Below are positions 35,451 to 42,943 of a stretch of 64,000 bases of DNA, in pieces. Position 1 is the first letter of the stretch; every line of letters begins with the position of its first letter. The position numbers were made by a program, and so were the translations under genes. The notes under the pieces were generated by a model. It ran no database searches, was not told the origin of the DNA, and saw only the letters and a program-made list of their open reading frames with translations. Source of the DNA: Shouchella rhizosphaerae (lineage in GTDB: Bacteria > Bacillota > Bacilli > Bacillales > Bacillaceae_D); NCBI RefSeq assembly GCF_900142675.1, contig NZ_FRBS01000001.1:558001-622000 (forward strand), written 5' to 3'.

Positions 35451-35882
35451 CTAAACTTCTTTTTTCATTAACAAATGGGGAATACCGTCTTCCATAAAGA
35501 CGTCAGAAGCCGTTTCGTATCCAAGACGATGATAAAACCCTTCTGCATGTTGTTGGCCATGAAGCAACAACGAGGCAGCGCCTTTTTGCAAAGCAATGGC
35601 TTCCAATGCTTTTATGATTTCTCTGCCGACGCCTTTTTGGCGCCAGTCTTTTAAAATGCAAATCCGTTCGAGTTTCCCGGCGTTTTCGACTAAACGGATA
35701 CGGCCTGTCCCGACTGCTTTATGCCCGTCATAAGCAATGACATGTGTACAAGCAGCATCAAGATGGTCATATCGGTCAAACTCGTCTTCAAGTGGGCAAT
35801 GTTGCTCCTGGACAAACACCCTTTCCCTAATATGAAAGGCTTGTTCTAACTCTGCAAGTGTCGTGGCGATTTTTATTTCCAA
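35451..35882 (-). CDS. YjcF/ElaA-like GNAT acetyltransferase
   Basis: The 143-residue protein resembles B. subtilis YjcF: IRERVFVQEQHCPLEDEFD near residues 17-35, AVGTGRIRLV, LERICILKDWRQKGVGREI (the acetyl-CoA loop, near 71-89), and FYHRLGYE. GNAT fold; substrate unknown. The start is TTG at 35882 (complement) with a GGGGAATGA ribosome site. A Fur-like element lies about 25-48 bp upstream. Confidence 0.85.
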   Translation of the reverse strand: MEIKIATTLAELEQAFHIRERVFVQEQHCPLEDEFDRYDHLDAACTHVIAYDGHKAVGTGRIRLVENAGKLERICILKDWRQKGVGREIIKALEAIALQKGAASLLLHGQQHAEGFYHRLGYETASDVFMEDGIPHLLMKKEV

Positions 35883-35906
35883 AGGTCATTCCCCTTTTTT
35901 GTAACA

Positions 35907-35930
35907 TGATTTTTCATTATCATTATTTTA
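35907..35930 (-). promoter_or_regulatory. Possible Fur box upstream of the YjcF-like gene
   Basis: On the minus strand the stretch AATAATGATAATGAAAAAT contains two perfect NATAAT hexamers and agrees with the 19-bp Fur consensus at about 13 positions. The third hexamer is poor. Confidence 0.3.
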
Positions 35931-35980
35931 CCTTGAAAACGTATGTTCTGTAAATGGTTTAAGTCGAATAAATGGAGCTA

Positions 35981-35989
35981 TGTTACAAT
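35981..35989 (+). promoter_or_regulatory. Extended -10 promoter of the methyltransferase gene
   Basis: TGTTACAAT at 35981-35989 fits TGnTACAAT; no clear -35 at 17 bp. The transcript would have a leader of about 135 nt before the gene at 36132. Confidence 0.4.
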
Positions 35990-36131
35990 AGGAAAAAACA
36001 AAGGAAGCTGAAAAAGGAGTGACATAGTTGCTGCTCAAACTAGGGTTTACGTAACAACGGTGCAGAGGACCTCCACATAAATCGGGACAAATCGGCATAT
36101 ATCTGTTTATTTATGGGGAGGAGTCAAAAAG

Positions 36132-36884
36132 ATGGCATATAGCAAGACCTTTTTAGAACAAGTAGAAACAGCAATGAAGCAGTCATTTAGCGGTTGGAAT
36201 TTTGAGCAGTTAAGAGGGCGAGTGAAAGAGGATGAGCTCGACTGGTCTTATCGGGAATGGGTCAAGGAGTCACTTAAGCAACGGACAGTGCTGGATATGG
36301 GCACAGGCGGCGGCGAATTTTTGTCTTCGTGTGCTCCATTTCGAGGAAAGGTCTATGCGACAGAGGGGTATGAGCCCAATGTAGAAATTGCGCAAAAAGC
36401 ATTAGCTCCGTTTGGCGTCAGTGTACGTTATATAGAAGATGATGACAATCTGCCCTTTTCTGATGAGGCTTTTGACAGCATTATCAACCGTCATGAATCA
36501 TACAGCGAGCAAGAATTAGCCCGTATATTAAAACCAGGTGGAACGTTTATTACCCAACAGGTTGGCGGTGATGATTGCAAAGAAATCAATGAGGCGCTTT
36601 CACTTCCTTTAAATACTGAATTTGCAGAATGGAAGCTGGAAGTGGCCGTTGACCGCTTAGTTGCACACGGCTTCAGCGTTGAAGCTAAGAGGAAGGCTTT
36701 CCCAAAGCAGCGTTTTTTTGATATTGGTGCGCTTATTTATTACTTGCGGGCGATTCCCTGGCAAGCACCAGGCTTTTCTGTGGAACGCCATCTGCCCCAG
36801 TTGGATCATATCAGCCAGGAAATAAAAAAGAACGGGTATTTTGAAACGACACAGCATCGCTTCATCTTGAAAGCGAGAAAATAA
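36132..36884 (+). CDS. Class I SAM-dependent methyltransferase
   Basis: The 250-residue protein has the SAM loop VLDMGTGGGEFL near residues 53-64, the acidic motif ATEGYEPN, an EDDDNLPFSDEAFDSII segment and ILKPGGTFI; the later part ends in a domain with several aromatic residues. The substrate is unknown; the pattern is closest to small-molecule or rRNA-type methyltransferases such as YodH or RlmA relatives, but I cannot assign it. GGGGAGGAG precedes ATG 36132. The long leader contains a possible nine-codon reading frame (36028-36054). Confidence 0.8.
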   Translation: MAYSKTFLEQVETAMKQSFSGWNFEQLRGRVKEDELDWSYREWVKESLKQRTVLDMGTGGGEFLSSCAPFRGKVYATEGYEPNVEIAQKALAPFGVSVRYIEDDDNLPFSDEAFDSIINRHESYSEQELARILKPGGTFITQQVGGDDCKEINEALSLPLNTEFAEWKLEVAVDRLVAHGFSVEAKRKAFPKQRFFDIGALIYYLRAIPWQAPGFSVERHLPQLDHISQEIKKNGYFETTQHRFILKARK

Positions 36885-36909
36885 AAAGGGCGGCTTTGTG
36901 CCGTCCTTT
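36885..36909. terminator. Bidirectional terminator next to repeat copy A
   Basis: AAAGGGCGGC at 36885-36894 pairs with GCCGTCCTTT at 36900-36909. The T-tract is better on the minus strand, so it probably ends the IDEAL-domain gene after the repeat. Confidence 0.7.
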
Positions 36910-37036
36910 CAGACTGTAGACAAACGCTCGCATACTTCGTCGTTTGCCTCGGCCATATGCTCATGAACCCCTGTTCTATTCACATCTTCCCTCGGCTGCA
37001 CTCCTCGTCTGACAAACGTTTTCTATCAGTCTGAAT
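36910..37036 (-). repeat. Repeat element, copy A (about 125 bp)
   Basis: Its ends form a near-perfect inverted repeat, CAGACTGTAGACAAACG (36910-36926) and CGTTTTCTATCAGTCTG (37017-37033). Read on the minus strand it shares blocks with copy B at 45278-45381: TAGAAAAC then AGACGAGGAGTGCAG near one end, GAGGCAAAC in the middle, and GTTTGTCTACAGTCT at the other end, both followed by AAAGGA and a terminator stem. It lies in the 3' region of the IDEAL-domain gene. Confidence 0.7.
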
Positions 37037-37068
37037 GATTTTGTCGACTAAGTCGGCTACCTCACCGT

Positions 37069-37374
37069 TTAAGCATGAGAATGGTGAGCGTTGCTTAATT
37101 CGAGAAACCATTGCTTGTCCTTAGTCAAAAGGGCAATCTCTTGAAGTGCGCGAATATCATCGGCTTTCAGTTTGGGGGAACATGTTTGCAAGTCATCTTC
37201 ATTTGCCAAAAGCGGCTGCTTACCATTTAAGACACGCTGCTTGGTATGGAATTGGTAAATTGTTTTGATGGGGGTGTTCGCTGAATTGGACGCCACCACT
37301 TTTGCTTCGCTAATCCAACCAAGAATGCGTGCGCGGCCTGCTTTGTAAATAACCCATTCGCCATTTCCGTACAT
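37069..37374 (-). CDS. IDEAL-domain protein
   Basis: The 101-residue protein starts MYGNGEWVIYKAGRARILGW, a small beta-rich N-terminal region, and ends with an IDEAL module (about residues 72-96, ADDIRALQEIALLTKDKQWFLELS, matching the pattern D-x-A-L-x-x-x-D-x-x-x-F-x-x-L-S). The same module ends YpiB in this window. Function of these short Bacillus proteins is unknown. AAGGAGCTGATT stands before the ATG (complement 37374). The transcript probably runs through repeat copy A to the terminator at 36885. Confidence 0.8.
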   Translation of the reverse strand: MYGNGEWVIYKAGRARILGWISEAKVVASNSANTPIKTIYQFHTKQRVLNGKQPLLANEDDLQTCSPKLKADDIRALQEIALLTKDKQWFLELSNAHHSHA

Positions 37375-37459
37375 GCCAATCAGCTCCTTTTAAAGAACGT
37401 ATTCACTGTAAAGAGAAAATATGCGCGAAGAATCAAAAAAGCAAAGCCATTTGTTTCTT

Positions 37460-37531
37460 AATTTCACGTACTGTATTAAATAGCCCAACTACAGCTTCTC
37501 CAAACCAGAAAATTTCACATACCGTATTTAA
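37460..37531. repeat. Direct repeat with TAC-N-GTA cores
   Basis: AATTTCACGTACTGTATT (37460-37477) and AATTTCACATACCGTATT (37511-37528) differ at two positions and are 51 bp apart, almost five helical turns. Each contains a 7-bp palindrome TACnGTA. It looks like a double operator upstream of the IDEAL-domain gene (minus) or zwf. Confidence 0.5.
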
Positions 37532-37638
37532 AAACGAAACAATAAGCTACAACAAAAACAAGCAAAGGAAAGCTTTTTGAGGAAAAGGAGTATGTATTGG
37601 AAAATGGGAAAAAACTATGAGAGGAAGACGCTGAACAT

Positions 37639-37671
37639 AAAAAAACATTCTGCTGGGAAAAGGCAGAATGT
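37639..37671 (-). terminator. Minus-strand terminator of the zwf-upstream small RNA
   Basis: Nine-bp stem between 37645-37653 and 37663-37671, loop of nine, followed on the minus strand by T (37645-37639). On the plus strand no T-tract follows. Confidence 0.75.
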
Positions 37672-37714
37672 CGGGGAAATTATTAAGGCACTTTCTACTA
37701 TAACACAGCTTACG
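37639..37714 (-). ncRNA. Candidate small RNA upstream of zwf
   Basis: On the minus strand a promoter (37749-37720) is followed by about 75 nt and a strong terminator: ACATTCTGC (37671-37663 complement) pairing with GCAGAATGT, then seven U. The unpaired part contains UUUCCCC and the terminator loop CUUUUCCCA, both able to pair with Shine-Dalgarno sequences, as in C-rich Bacillus regulatory RNAs. No ORF with a ribosome site is present on this strand. The target is unknown; zwf lies divergently 250 bp away. Confidence 0.5.
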
Positions 37715-37719
37715 CCTAT

Positions 37720-37749
37720 TGTATAGCGGAATGAGGCTGTTAAATCAAT
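37720..37749 (-). promoter_or_regulatory. Minus-strand promoter of the zwf-upstream small RNA
   Basis: TTGATT (37749-37744) and TATACA (37725-37720) with an 18-bp spacer. Confidence 0.5.
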
Positions 37750-37977
37750 CCAAACACAAAAAAACAAGGAGTGCAATTGCCGTTAATCAAGTGTATAATA
37801 GAAAAAATCTTTTTAGATAAGTACAGCAAAGCATTAAAGCAAGGAAAGTTAGATGGTTGCTAAGCAAATTTTAGCTGTCTGAGCACCATTTTCGGTATAA
37901 TGGGGAAGGGCAACAAACACCTATTGCCAATTGCTTATCAAGAGAAGAAAAAGACAGTCAAGAAAAGAGGTAAAAAG

Positions 37978-39465
37978 ATGAACCAGATCGAACAAGCGGA
38001 AGCGGTTTTTGTTATTTTTGGCTCTACAGGTGATTTAGCAAAACGAAAATTGTTTCCTTCTATATACAATTTATACAGAAAAGGCAATTTGAACGAACAT
38101 TTTGCTGTAGTAGGTTTAGGGCGCCGTGAATGGGATGATGAAAAACTAAGAACAGTCGTGATGGAATCGATCCAAGAAGAACTTGGCGAGCAACGTCCTG
38201 AAGTGACTGAATCATTTTTAAAGCATTTTTCCTATCTATCATTTGATGTCACCAACAAAGATTCCTATAGCGAGCTCAATGACAAGTTGCATATTTTGGA
38301 TGAGACATTCCAAATTCCTGGGAACCGTATTTTTTATATGGCAATGGCACCTGAATTTTTTGGGCAAATTGCACAGTCAATACATAACGAAGGGCTAAAG
38401 GACACGCAAGGATGGACGCGTCTTGTGATTGAGAAACCGTTTGGCACAGACTTGCAATCGGCTATCCGTTTAAATGACGAAATACGCCAGGCATTTTCAG
38501 AAGATGAAATTTATCGGATCGACCACTATTTAGGCAAAGAAATGGTGCAAAACATTCAAGTGATCCGTTTTGCCAATGCCATATTTGGTTCATTGTGGAA
38601 CAACCGGCATATCGCTAATATCCAAGTGACTTCCAGTGAACAGCTCGGTGTCGAAGGACGGGGCGGCTATTATGAAAAATCAGGAGCCCTTCGTGATATG
38701 GTACAAAACCATATGCTGCAAATGGTGTCTCTCTTGGCAATGGATGTACCTCTTCGTTTGTCCACCGATGATATACGTAGCGAAAAAATTAAAGTGCTAC
38801 GCGCATTGCGCCCGATTGTCGGCGAGAGCATCAAGGAAAATGTGGTACGCGGGCAATATGGCCGAGGGGAAATCAATGGGCAAGAAGTGATTGGCTATTT
38901 AGAAGAAGAAAATGTGAGTGATTCGTCAAAAACAGAGACTTACGTTGCGGCAAAGTTAATGATTGACAATCATGTTTGGGCAGGCGTCCCTTTTTATATC
39001 CGCACTGGAAAGCGGATGGCGGTGAAGTCAACGAAAATCGTTGTTGAATTTAAGGAATTACCTTTAAATCTGTATAGCAAGGAAAACAAACAGACTGGGC
39101 CGAATTTGTTGATCATCCATATCCAGCCTGATGAAGGCATGACGATTGTTTTGAACGGCAAAAAGATTGGCTCCGCAGATACAACGCCTGTCCATTTGCA
39201 ATACAGGCATGATAGCGAAGACCGGTTTAACACGCCTGAGGCATATGAGCGGCTCCTCTTTGATTGCATGATGGGCGATGCCACAAACTTTGCCCATTGG
39301 GATGAAGTTAGTTTGTCATGGTCGCTTGTTGATGCGATCTCCAAAGCGTGGTCAGAAAGCGGAGAAAAACTGCCAACCTATCGAGCTGGGTCGATGGGGC
39401 CGAAAGAAGCGGATGAGCTTCTTGAAGCAGACGGCTTTTCATGGTGGCCTGTTGAAGAAATGTAA
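37978..39465 (+). CDS. zwf: Glucose-6-phosphate 1-dehydrogenase
   Basis: Zwf oxidises glucose 6-phosphate with NADP, opening the oxidative pentose phosphate route. The 495-residue protein has the coenzyme motif IFGSTGDLAKRKLFPS near residues 13-28, the active-site signature RIDHYLGKE near 180-188, and the EKPFG motif. ATG 37978 follows AAGAGGT and gives the family N-terminus; the frame is open 26 codons further up. A -10 TATAAT stands at 37896-37901. The next enzyme of the route, Gnd, is encoded convergently at 40290. Confidence 0.96.
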   Translation: MNQIEQAEAVFVIFGSTGDLAKRKLFPSIYNLYRKGNLNEHFAVVGLGRREWDDEKLRTVVMESIQEELGEQRPEVTESFLKHFSYLSFDVTNKDSYSELNDKLHILDETFQIPGNRIFYMAMAPEFFGQIAQSIHNEGLKDTQGWTRLVIEKPFGTDLQSAIRLNDEIRQAFSEDEIYRIDHYLGKEMVQNIQVIRFANAIFGSLWNNRHIANIQVTSSEQLGVEGRGGYYEKSGALRDMVQNHMLQMVSLLAMDVPLRLSTDDIRSEKIKVLRALRPIVGESIKENVVRGQYGRGEINGQEVIGYLEEENVSDSSKTETYVAAKLMIDNHVWAGVPFYIRTGKRMAVKSTKIVVEFKELPLNLYSKENKQTGPNLLIIHIQPDEGMTIVLNGKKIGSADTTPVHLQYRHDSEDRFNTPEAYERLLFDCMMGDATNFAHWDEVSLSWSLVDAISKAWSESGEKLPTYRAGSMGPKEADELLEADGFSWWPVEEM

Positions 39466-39614
39466 ATAAAAAAGCTTGGCTGAAAAATTGAATAGACTAA
39501 ACGAATAAGCGGATATTATGTTCTTTATATGAGCATATATCCTCTTTTTTTGTTAGTTAGATTAGGTTGTACATATTATGATAATATATAGTAAAAAGGG
39601 AGATTTTAAGGGGA

Positions 39615-40142
39615 ATGAAAAGTAAAAAAGAAAATCTATTATTGGATAGCGACAAAAGTTTTAAAGCGCTGCTTGAAATAATTGAATCAGTGCCTAGCAG
39701 AAAACGAACTATTTCTATTGAAACTCAAGAAAGAGACAAGAATTTCCGTGATATAATTATGCACCTGTATGAATGGCACACAATGCTTGAAAGATGGTAT
39801 AGAGAGGGTATGGATGGAGATGTTCCTTTTATGCCTGCACCAGGTTATAAATGGAGAACAATCAAGTTACTTAATATGCAAATTTGGGAAAATTATCAAG
39901 ATGTAACATTAAATCAAGCTATAAAAAAGTTGAAGTTAAGTCATGAAAGAGTAATGGAGCTAATTCGATTACATACAAATGAAGAAATCATGACAAAGAA
40001 ATATTATAAATGGACTAAAACAAGTAACTTATATAGCTATTTTGCAGCCAACACTTTTAATCATTACAATTGGGCTATTAAAAAATGTGAAGTTATTGCC
40101 AGCTCCATAAAAGAAGGAGAAAAGCAAGAGTTTGTGAAATAA
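39615..40142 (+). CDS. ClbS/DfsB-family protein (DUF1706)
   Basis: The 175-residue protein matches the ClbS/DfsB family of four-helix proteins: the HLYEWHTMLERWYREG stretch near residues 51-66, PAPGYKWRT near 75-83, LNMQIWENYQ and a C-terminal NTFNHYNWAIKKC motif. ClbS of E. coli protects against the genotoxin colibactin; most relatives have no known role. The gene is clearly richer in A and T than zwf and gnd on either side (many AAA, AAT, ATA, AGA codons), which suggests horizontal acquisition. It is followed by a 13-bp hairpin. Confidence 0.8.
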   Translation: MKSKKENLLLDSDKSFKALLEIIESVPSRKRTISIETQERDKNFRDIIMHLYEWHTMLERWYREGMDGDVPFMPAPGYKWRTIKLLNMQIWENYQDVTLNQAIKKLKLSHERVMELIRLHTNEEIMTKKYYKWTKTSNLYSYFAANTFNHYNWAIKKCEVIASSIKEGEKQEFVK

Positions 40143-40178
40143 ATTAATTAAACATCGGCGTGTTCGCTGAGTGAGAGA

Positions 40179-40219
40179 GGACATAACATATTCGTCATAT
40201 ACAATATGTTATGTCCTTT
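40179..40219 (+). terminator. Terminator-like hairpin after the ClbS-like gene
   Basis: GGACATAACATAT at 40179-40191 pairs perfectly with ATATGTTATGTCC at 40204-40216, followed by TTTA. Strong stem but weak T-tract. Confidence 0.6.
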
Positions 40220-40289
40220 AATTATCTAACTTTTTCAGTTTAGGTCTTGATAATAGTTAGACCAAGCTTTTTTGTTGTTACTAGCCGCC

Positions 40290-41699
40290 TTAGTCAAGCC
40301 AATTTGTATGGAAAACGCCTTCTTTGTCAATGCGTTGATACGTATGGGCGCCAAAGTAATCACGCTGTGCTTGGAGCAAGTTAGCTGGCAGGCGCTCACT
40401 CCGGTAACTGTCATAGTAAGAAATGGCACTCGAAAATCCAGGAACGGGGATGCCATATTCAACTGCTAGAGCTACCACTTCACGCAGTGCTTGTTGATAC
40501 TTTCTGGAAATGTTTTCAAAGTACGGATCAAGCAGCAAGTTGTCTAAGTTGGCATCTCGCTCAAAGGCATCCGTAATGTTTTGTAAAAAGGCAGCGCGGA
40601 TAATACAGCCGCCGCGGAAAATTTTCGCGATCTCTCCATATTGAAGGTTCCAATTCATTTCTAAGGACATCGATTTCAACTGCGAAAATCCTTGGGCGTA
40701 GGAAAGCACTTTGCTGAAATACAGTGCTTGGCGAATTCGTTCAATTAATTCCTGCTTATCGCCTGTGAATTGTTTTTTCTCTGGGCCTGACAATATTTGG
40801 CTCGCTTTAACGCGTTCTTCTTTCATAGCGGAAAGGAAGCGGGCAAAGACCGATTCAGTAATAACTGGAAGAGGTACGCCTAGATCAAGTGAGCTTTTGC
40901 TTGTCCATTTTCCAGTTCCTTTTTGACCGGCTGTATCCAAAATCACATCAACCATCGGTTTTCCTGTTTCTTCATCGACTTTTGTGAAAATGTCGGCGGT
41001 AATCTCTATTAAATAACTATCAAGTTCTCCTTCATTCCATTCCTTAAATACACTGTGCAAGTCTTCAGCATTAAGGCCAAGCACGTTTACTAATAGCGAA
41101 TAGGCTTCACAAATCAATTGCATGTCCCCGTATTCAATGCCATTATGGACCATTTTTACGTAATGGCCAGCACCATCGGGGCCGATGTAAGTCGTGCAAG
41201 GTTCGCCATTTACTTGCGCCGCAATTTTTTCAAACATTGGCTTGACGAGTTCATAGGCTTCTTTCTGCCCACCTGGCATAATGGACGGGCCTTTTAGGGC
41301 TCCTTCTTCACCTCCGGAAACGCCTGTGCCGATAAAGTGAATCCCATGCTCAGCTGCTGTTTGGGAGCGGCGTATTGTATCGGTATAATAAGTATTGCCG
41401 CCATCAATGAGAATGTCTTTTTTATCTAATAGCGGGATCACGGAATCAATTACTTGATCTGTGACTTGGCCAGCTTGAACCATAAGCATAATTTTGCGCG
41501 GCTTTTCCAAAGAATGAACAAACTCTTCTAATGAAAAAGTACCGACTAAACGCTTGCCTTTGTTGTGGTCAAGAATTTCGTTGATCCGTTCTTCTGAGAC
41601 GTCATAAAGAGAGACAGAAAACCCTTTGCTTTCCAAGTTCAAAGCTAGGCTGCGTCCCATGACACCGACGCCGACGACGCCAATATTCTGCTTTGCCAT
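40290..41699 (-). CDS. gnd: 6-Phosphogluconate dehydrogenase, decarboxylating
   Basis: Gnd converts 6-phosphogluconate to ribulose 5-phosphate with NADP. The 469-residue protein has the Rossmann motif [15 protein letters not shown] near residues 6-20, the signature [18 protein letters not shown] with substrate-binding residues near 128-145, [14 protein letters not shown] with the catalytic Lys and Asn near 183, and GTGKWT. ATG 41699 (complement) follows GGAAAGGAAG; upstream codons in the open frame lack a ribosome site. It is convergent with zwf, with the AT-rich islet between them. Confidence 0.97.
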   Translation of the reverse strand: MAKQNIGVVGVGVMGRSLALNLESKGFSVSLYDVSEERINEILDHNKGKRLVGTFSLEEFVHSLEKPRKIMLMVQAGQVTDQVIDSVIPLLDKKDILIDGGNTYYTDTIRRSQTAAEHGIHFIGTGVSGGEEGALKGPSIMPGGQKEAYELVKPMFEKIAAQVNGEPCTTYIGPDGAGHYVKMVHNGIEYGDMQLICEAYSLLVNVLGLNAEDLHSVFKEWNEGELDSYLIEITADIFTKVDEETGKPMVDVILDTAGQKGTGKWTSKSSLDLGVPLPVITESVFARFLSAMKEERVKASQILSGPEKKQFTGDKQELIERIRQALYFSKVLSYAQGFSQLKSMSLEMNWNLQYGEIAKIFRGGCIIRAAFLQNITDAFERDANLDNLLLDPYFENISRKYQQALREVVALAVEYGIPVPGFSSAISYYDSYRSERLPANLLQAQRDYFGAHTYQRIDKEGVFHTNWLD

Positions 41700-41792
41700 A
41701 TTCTTCTTCCTTTCCAAACTTGCTTTCATATAAATCGATATGAACATACCATATGTAAGCGTTTTTCAGCAAGCTGGTCAACTTAAGAAACC

Positions 41793-42512
41793 TTAAGTTG
41801 ACCGACTTGCGATGATCCAAGCATGGCCAAGTTTTGTCCTGAACTTTTCCATCCTCATTTGGTGCTGTTGCATTTGCGCAAAACAATCAGGGGAAAGAAG
41901 CGGTGACGGCATAAGGTCATTGCCTTTATCGCTTTCATCTTGTTGGACCGCTTCTGCTACTGCTTCTTTTACAACTTTTACATGGCTAAATCCATTCTCT
42001 GTCAAAGCTGCTATCCAATCTTGTGCGGTGAAGAGTGACCGAAAGCCATAACCTTCTTTCAATTCGGCGATTTCCTCTGACGTTAGAGATTGTGTGCATA
42101 TAAGCTCATTTGCATACATTTTTCCATCAAAGGCTAAGACTCGCTTTATTTCTTTTAATGCTTTCTCTAAATCAAGGAAAGCTAGCACCGATTCCGATAA
42201 GACAATATCGACGCTATTACTAGGGAAATCCATCGCTTCAATTGATCCTTCATGTAAAGATACAGCCACATTTTGTTCAGAAAAGCGCTGTCTCGCTTTT
42301 TGCAGCATGACAGGGTGTCGCTCAATCGCCCAAACGTGGCAGTCATAAATTTGTTTTAAATAAGCAGCAGTTTGCCCGGTACCGCAGCCACAATCAAGGA
42401 TGACGGTATGATCATCAATATCCATATTGACGATCATTTTTTTAGACTCCGCAAACCCTCCCGGGTGGGCACTGCCAATGCCAAATGCAGCTAACATATC
42501 TGTATAATCCAT
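41793..42512 (-). CDS. Class I SAM-dependent methyltransferase
   Basis: The 239-residue protein has the SAM loop ILDCGCGTGQTAAYL near residues 38-52, the acidic AIERHPVML motif, a DIVLSESVLAFLD segment and an RVLAFDGKMYANE motif in the PGG position. The start MDYTDMLAAFGIGSAHPGG recalls small Bacillus methyltransferases of unknown substrate. AGAGGG precedes the ATG closely. It lies 93 bp upstream of gnd on the same strand, so co-transcription is possible. Confidence 0.8.
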   Translation of the reverse strand: MDYTDMLAAFGIGSAHPGGFAESKKMIVNMDIDDHTVILDCGCGTGQTAAYLKQIYDCHVWAIERHPVMLQKARQRFSEQNVAVSLHEGSIEAMDFPSNSVDIVLSESVLAFLDLEKALKEIKRVLAFDGKMYANELICTQSLTSEEIAELKEGYGFRSLFTAQDWIAALTENGFSHVKVVKEAVAEAVQQDESDKGNDLMPSPLLSPDCFAQMQQHQMRMEKFRTKLGHAWIIASRST

Positions 42513-42654
42513 AATCCCTCTTTCCGTCCTCTTTAGTTACATGACCTAAAGGGGACTTTATTAGAATGGGCCATTAGGCGTTTATTGCAGATTATGCAGC
42601 CGCTCGCTTAGTGTGCTTATATGACAGCTATGTTTCAATTGTAATCGCAAAAAC

Positions 42655-42694
42655 AAGCGAAATAAGCAGATTTAAGCAAAATATAAGCGGAATT
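42655..42694. repeat. Four phased AAGC repeats
   Basis: AAGCGAAAT, AAGCAGATTT, AAGCAAAATAT and AAGCGGAATT start at 42655, 42664, 42674 and 42685, that is 9-11 bp apart, on one face of the helix. Possible cooperative protein-binding site. Confidence 0.4.
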
Positions 42695-42745
42695 TGTATC
42701 TGTGTTCTTGGCTATAGCGTCTTTTCATGACAAGAACGATACAAA
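42693..42745. repeat. Interrupted inverted repeat
   Basis: TTTGTATC and TTCTTG (42693-42710) are complementary in order to CAAGAA and GATACAAA (42731-42745), with a 20-nt centre. No T-tract follows, so it is more likely an operator or RNA structure than a terminator. Confidence 0.45.
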
Positions 42746-42881
42746 AATGTACAAAAGCGGCTAATTGTGAGTAATTATGTAATAAGGCGGAAGGGTTAGG
42801 GAAGAAAGTGCCAGTTATATGTCCCTGAATTAACTTTTATTACAGTTTGATTTCGTGTTGTTTAAGAAGAGCGCAAGACGA

Positions 42882-42910
42882 TTGTCTCCTAGCCTGAAGA
42901 CTGTTACTAT
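42882..42910 (+). promoter_or_regulatory. Promoter of the first 3D-domain gene
   Basis: TTGTCT at 42882-42887 and TACTAT at 42905-42910 with a 17-bp spacer, and TGT directly upstream of the -10 (extended -10). Confidence 0.6.
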
Positions 42911-42943
42911 CCATATCAGCAAGTAATTGAAGGAGGCACTACT

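Larger units (their letters stand above)
37375..37977. other. Intergenic region upstream of zwf (603 bp)
   Basis: No convincing protein gene. From left to right it holds two direct copies of a motif with TAC-N-GTA cores (37460-37531), a 44-codon plus-strand frame with poor ribosome spacing (37592-37726, probably spurious), a minus-strand terminator and promoter defining a candidate small RNA (37639-37749), and the promoter region of zwf. Confidence 0.7.
42513..42943. other. Intergenic region between divergent genes (431 bp)
   Basis: No gene is supported. It holds four phased AAGC repeats (42655-42688), a 14-bp interrupted inverted repeat (42693-42745) and the promoter of the following secreted protein (42882-42910). 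Confidence 0.7.

Noticed and set aside
37592-37726. 44-codon plus-strand frame with AAAAGGAG upstream
   Set aside because: The ATG is one base from AGGAG and the next ATG is 13 bases away; the minus-strand promoter and terminator explain the region better.
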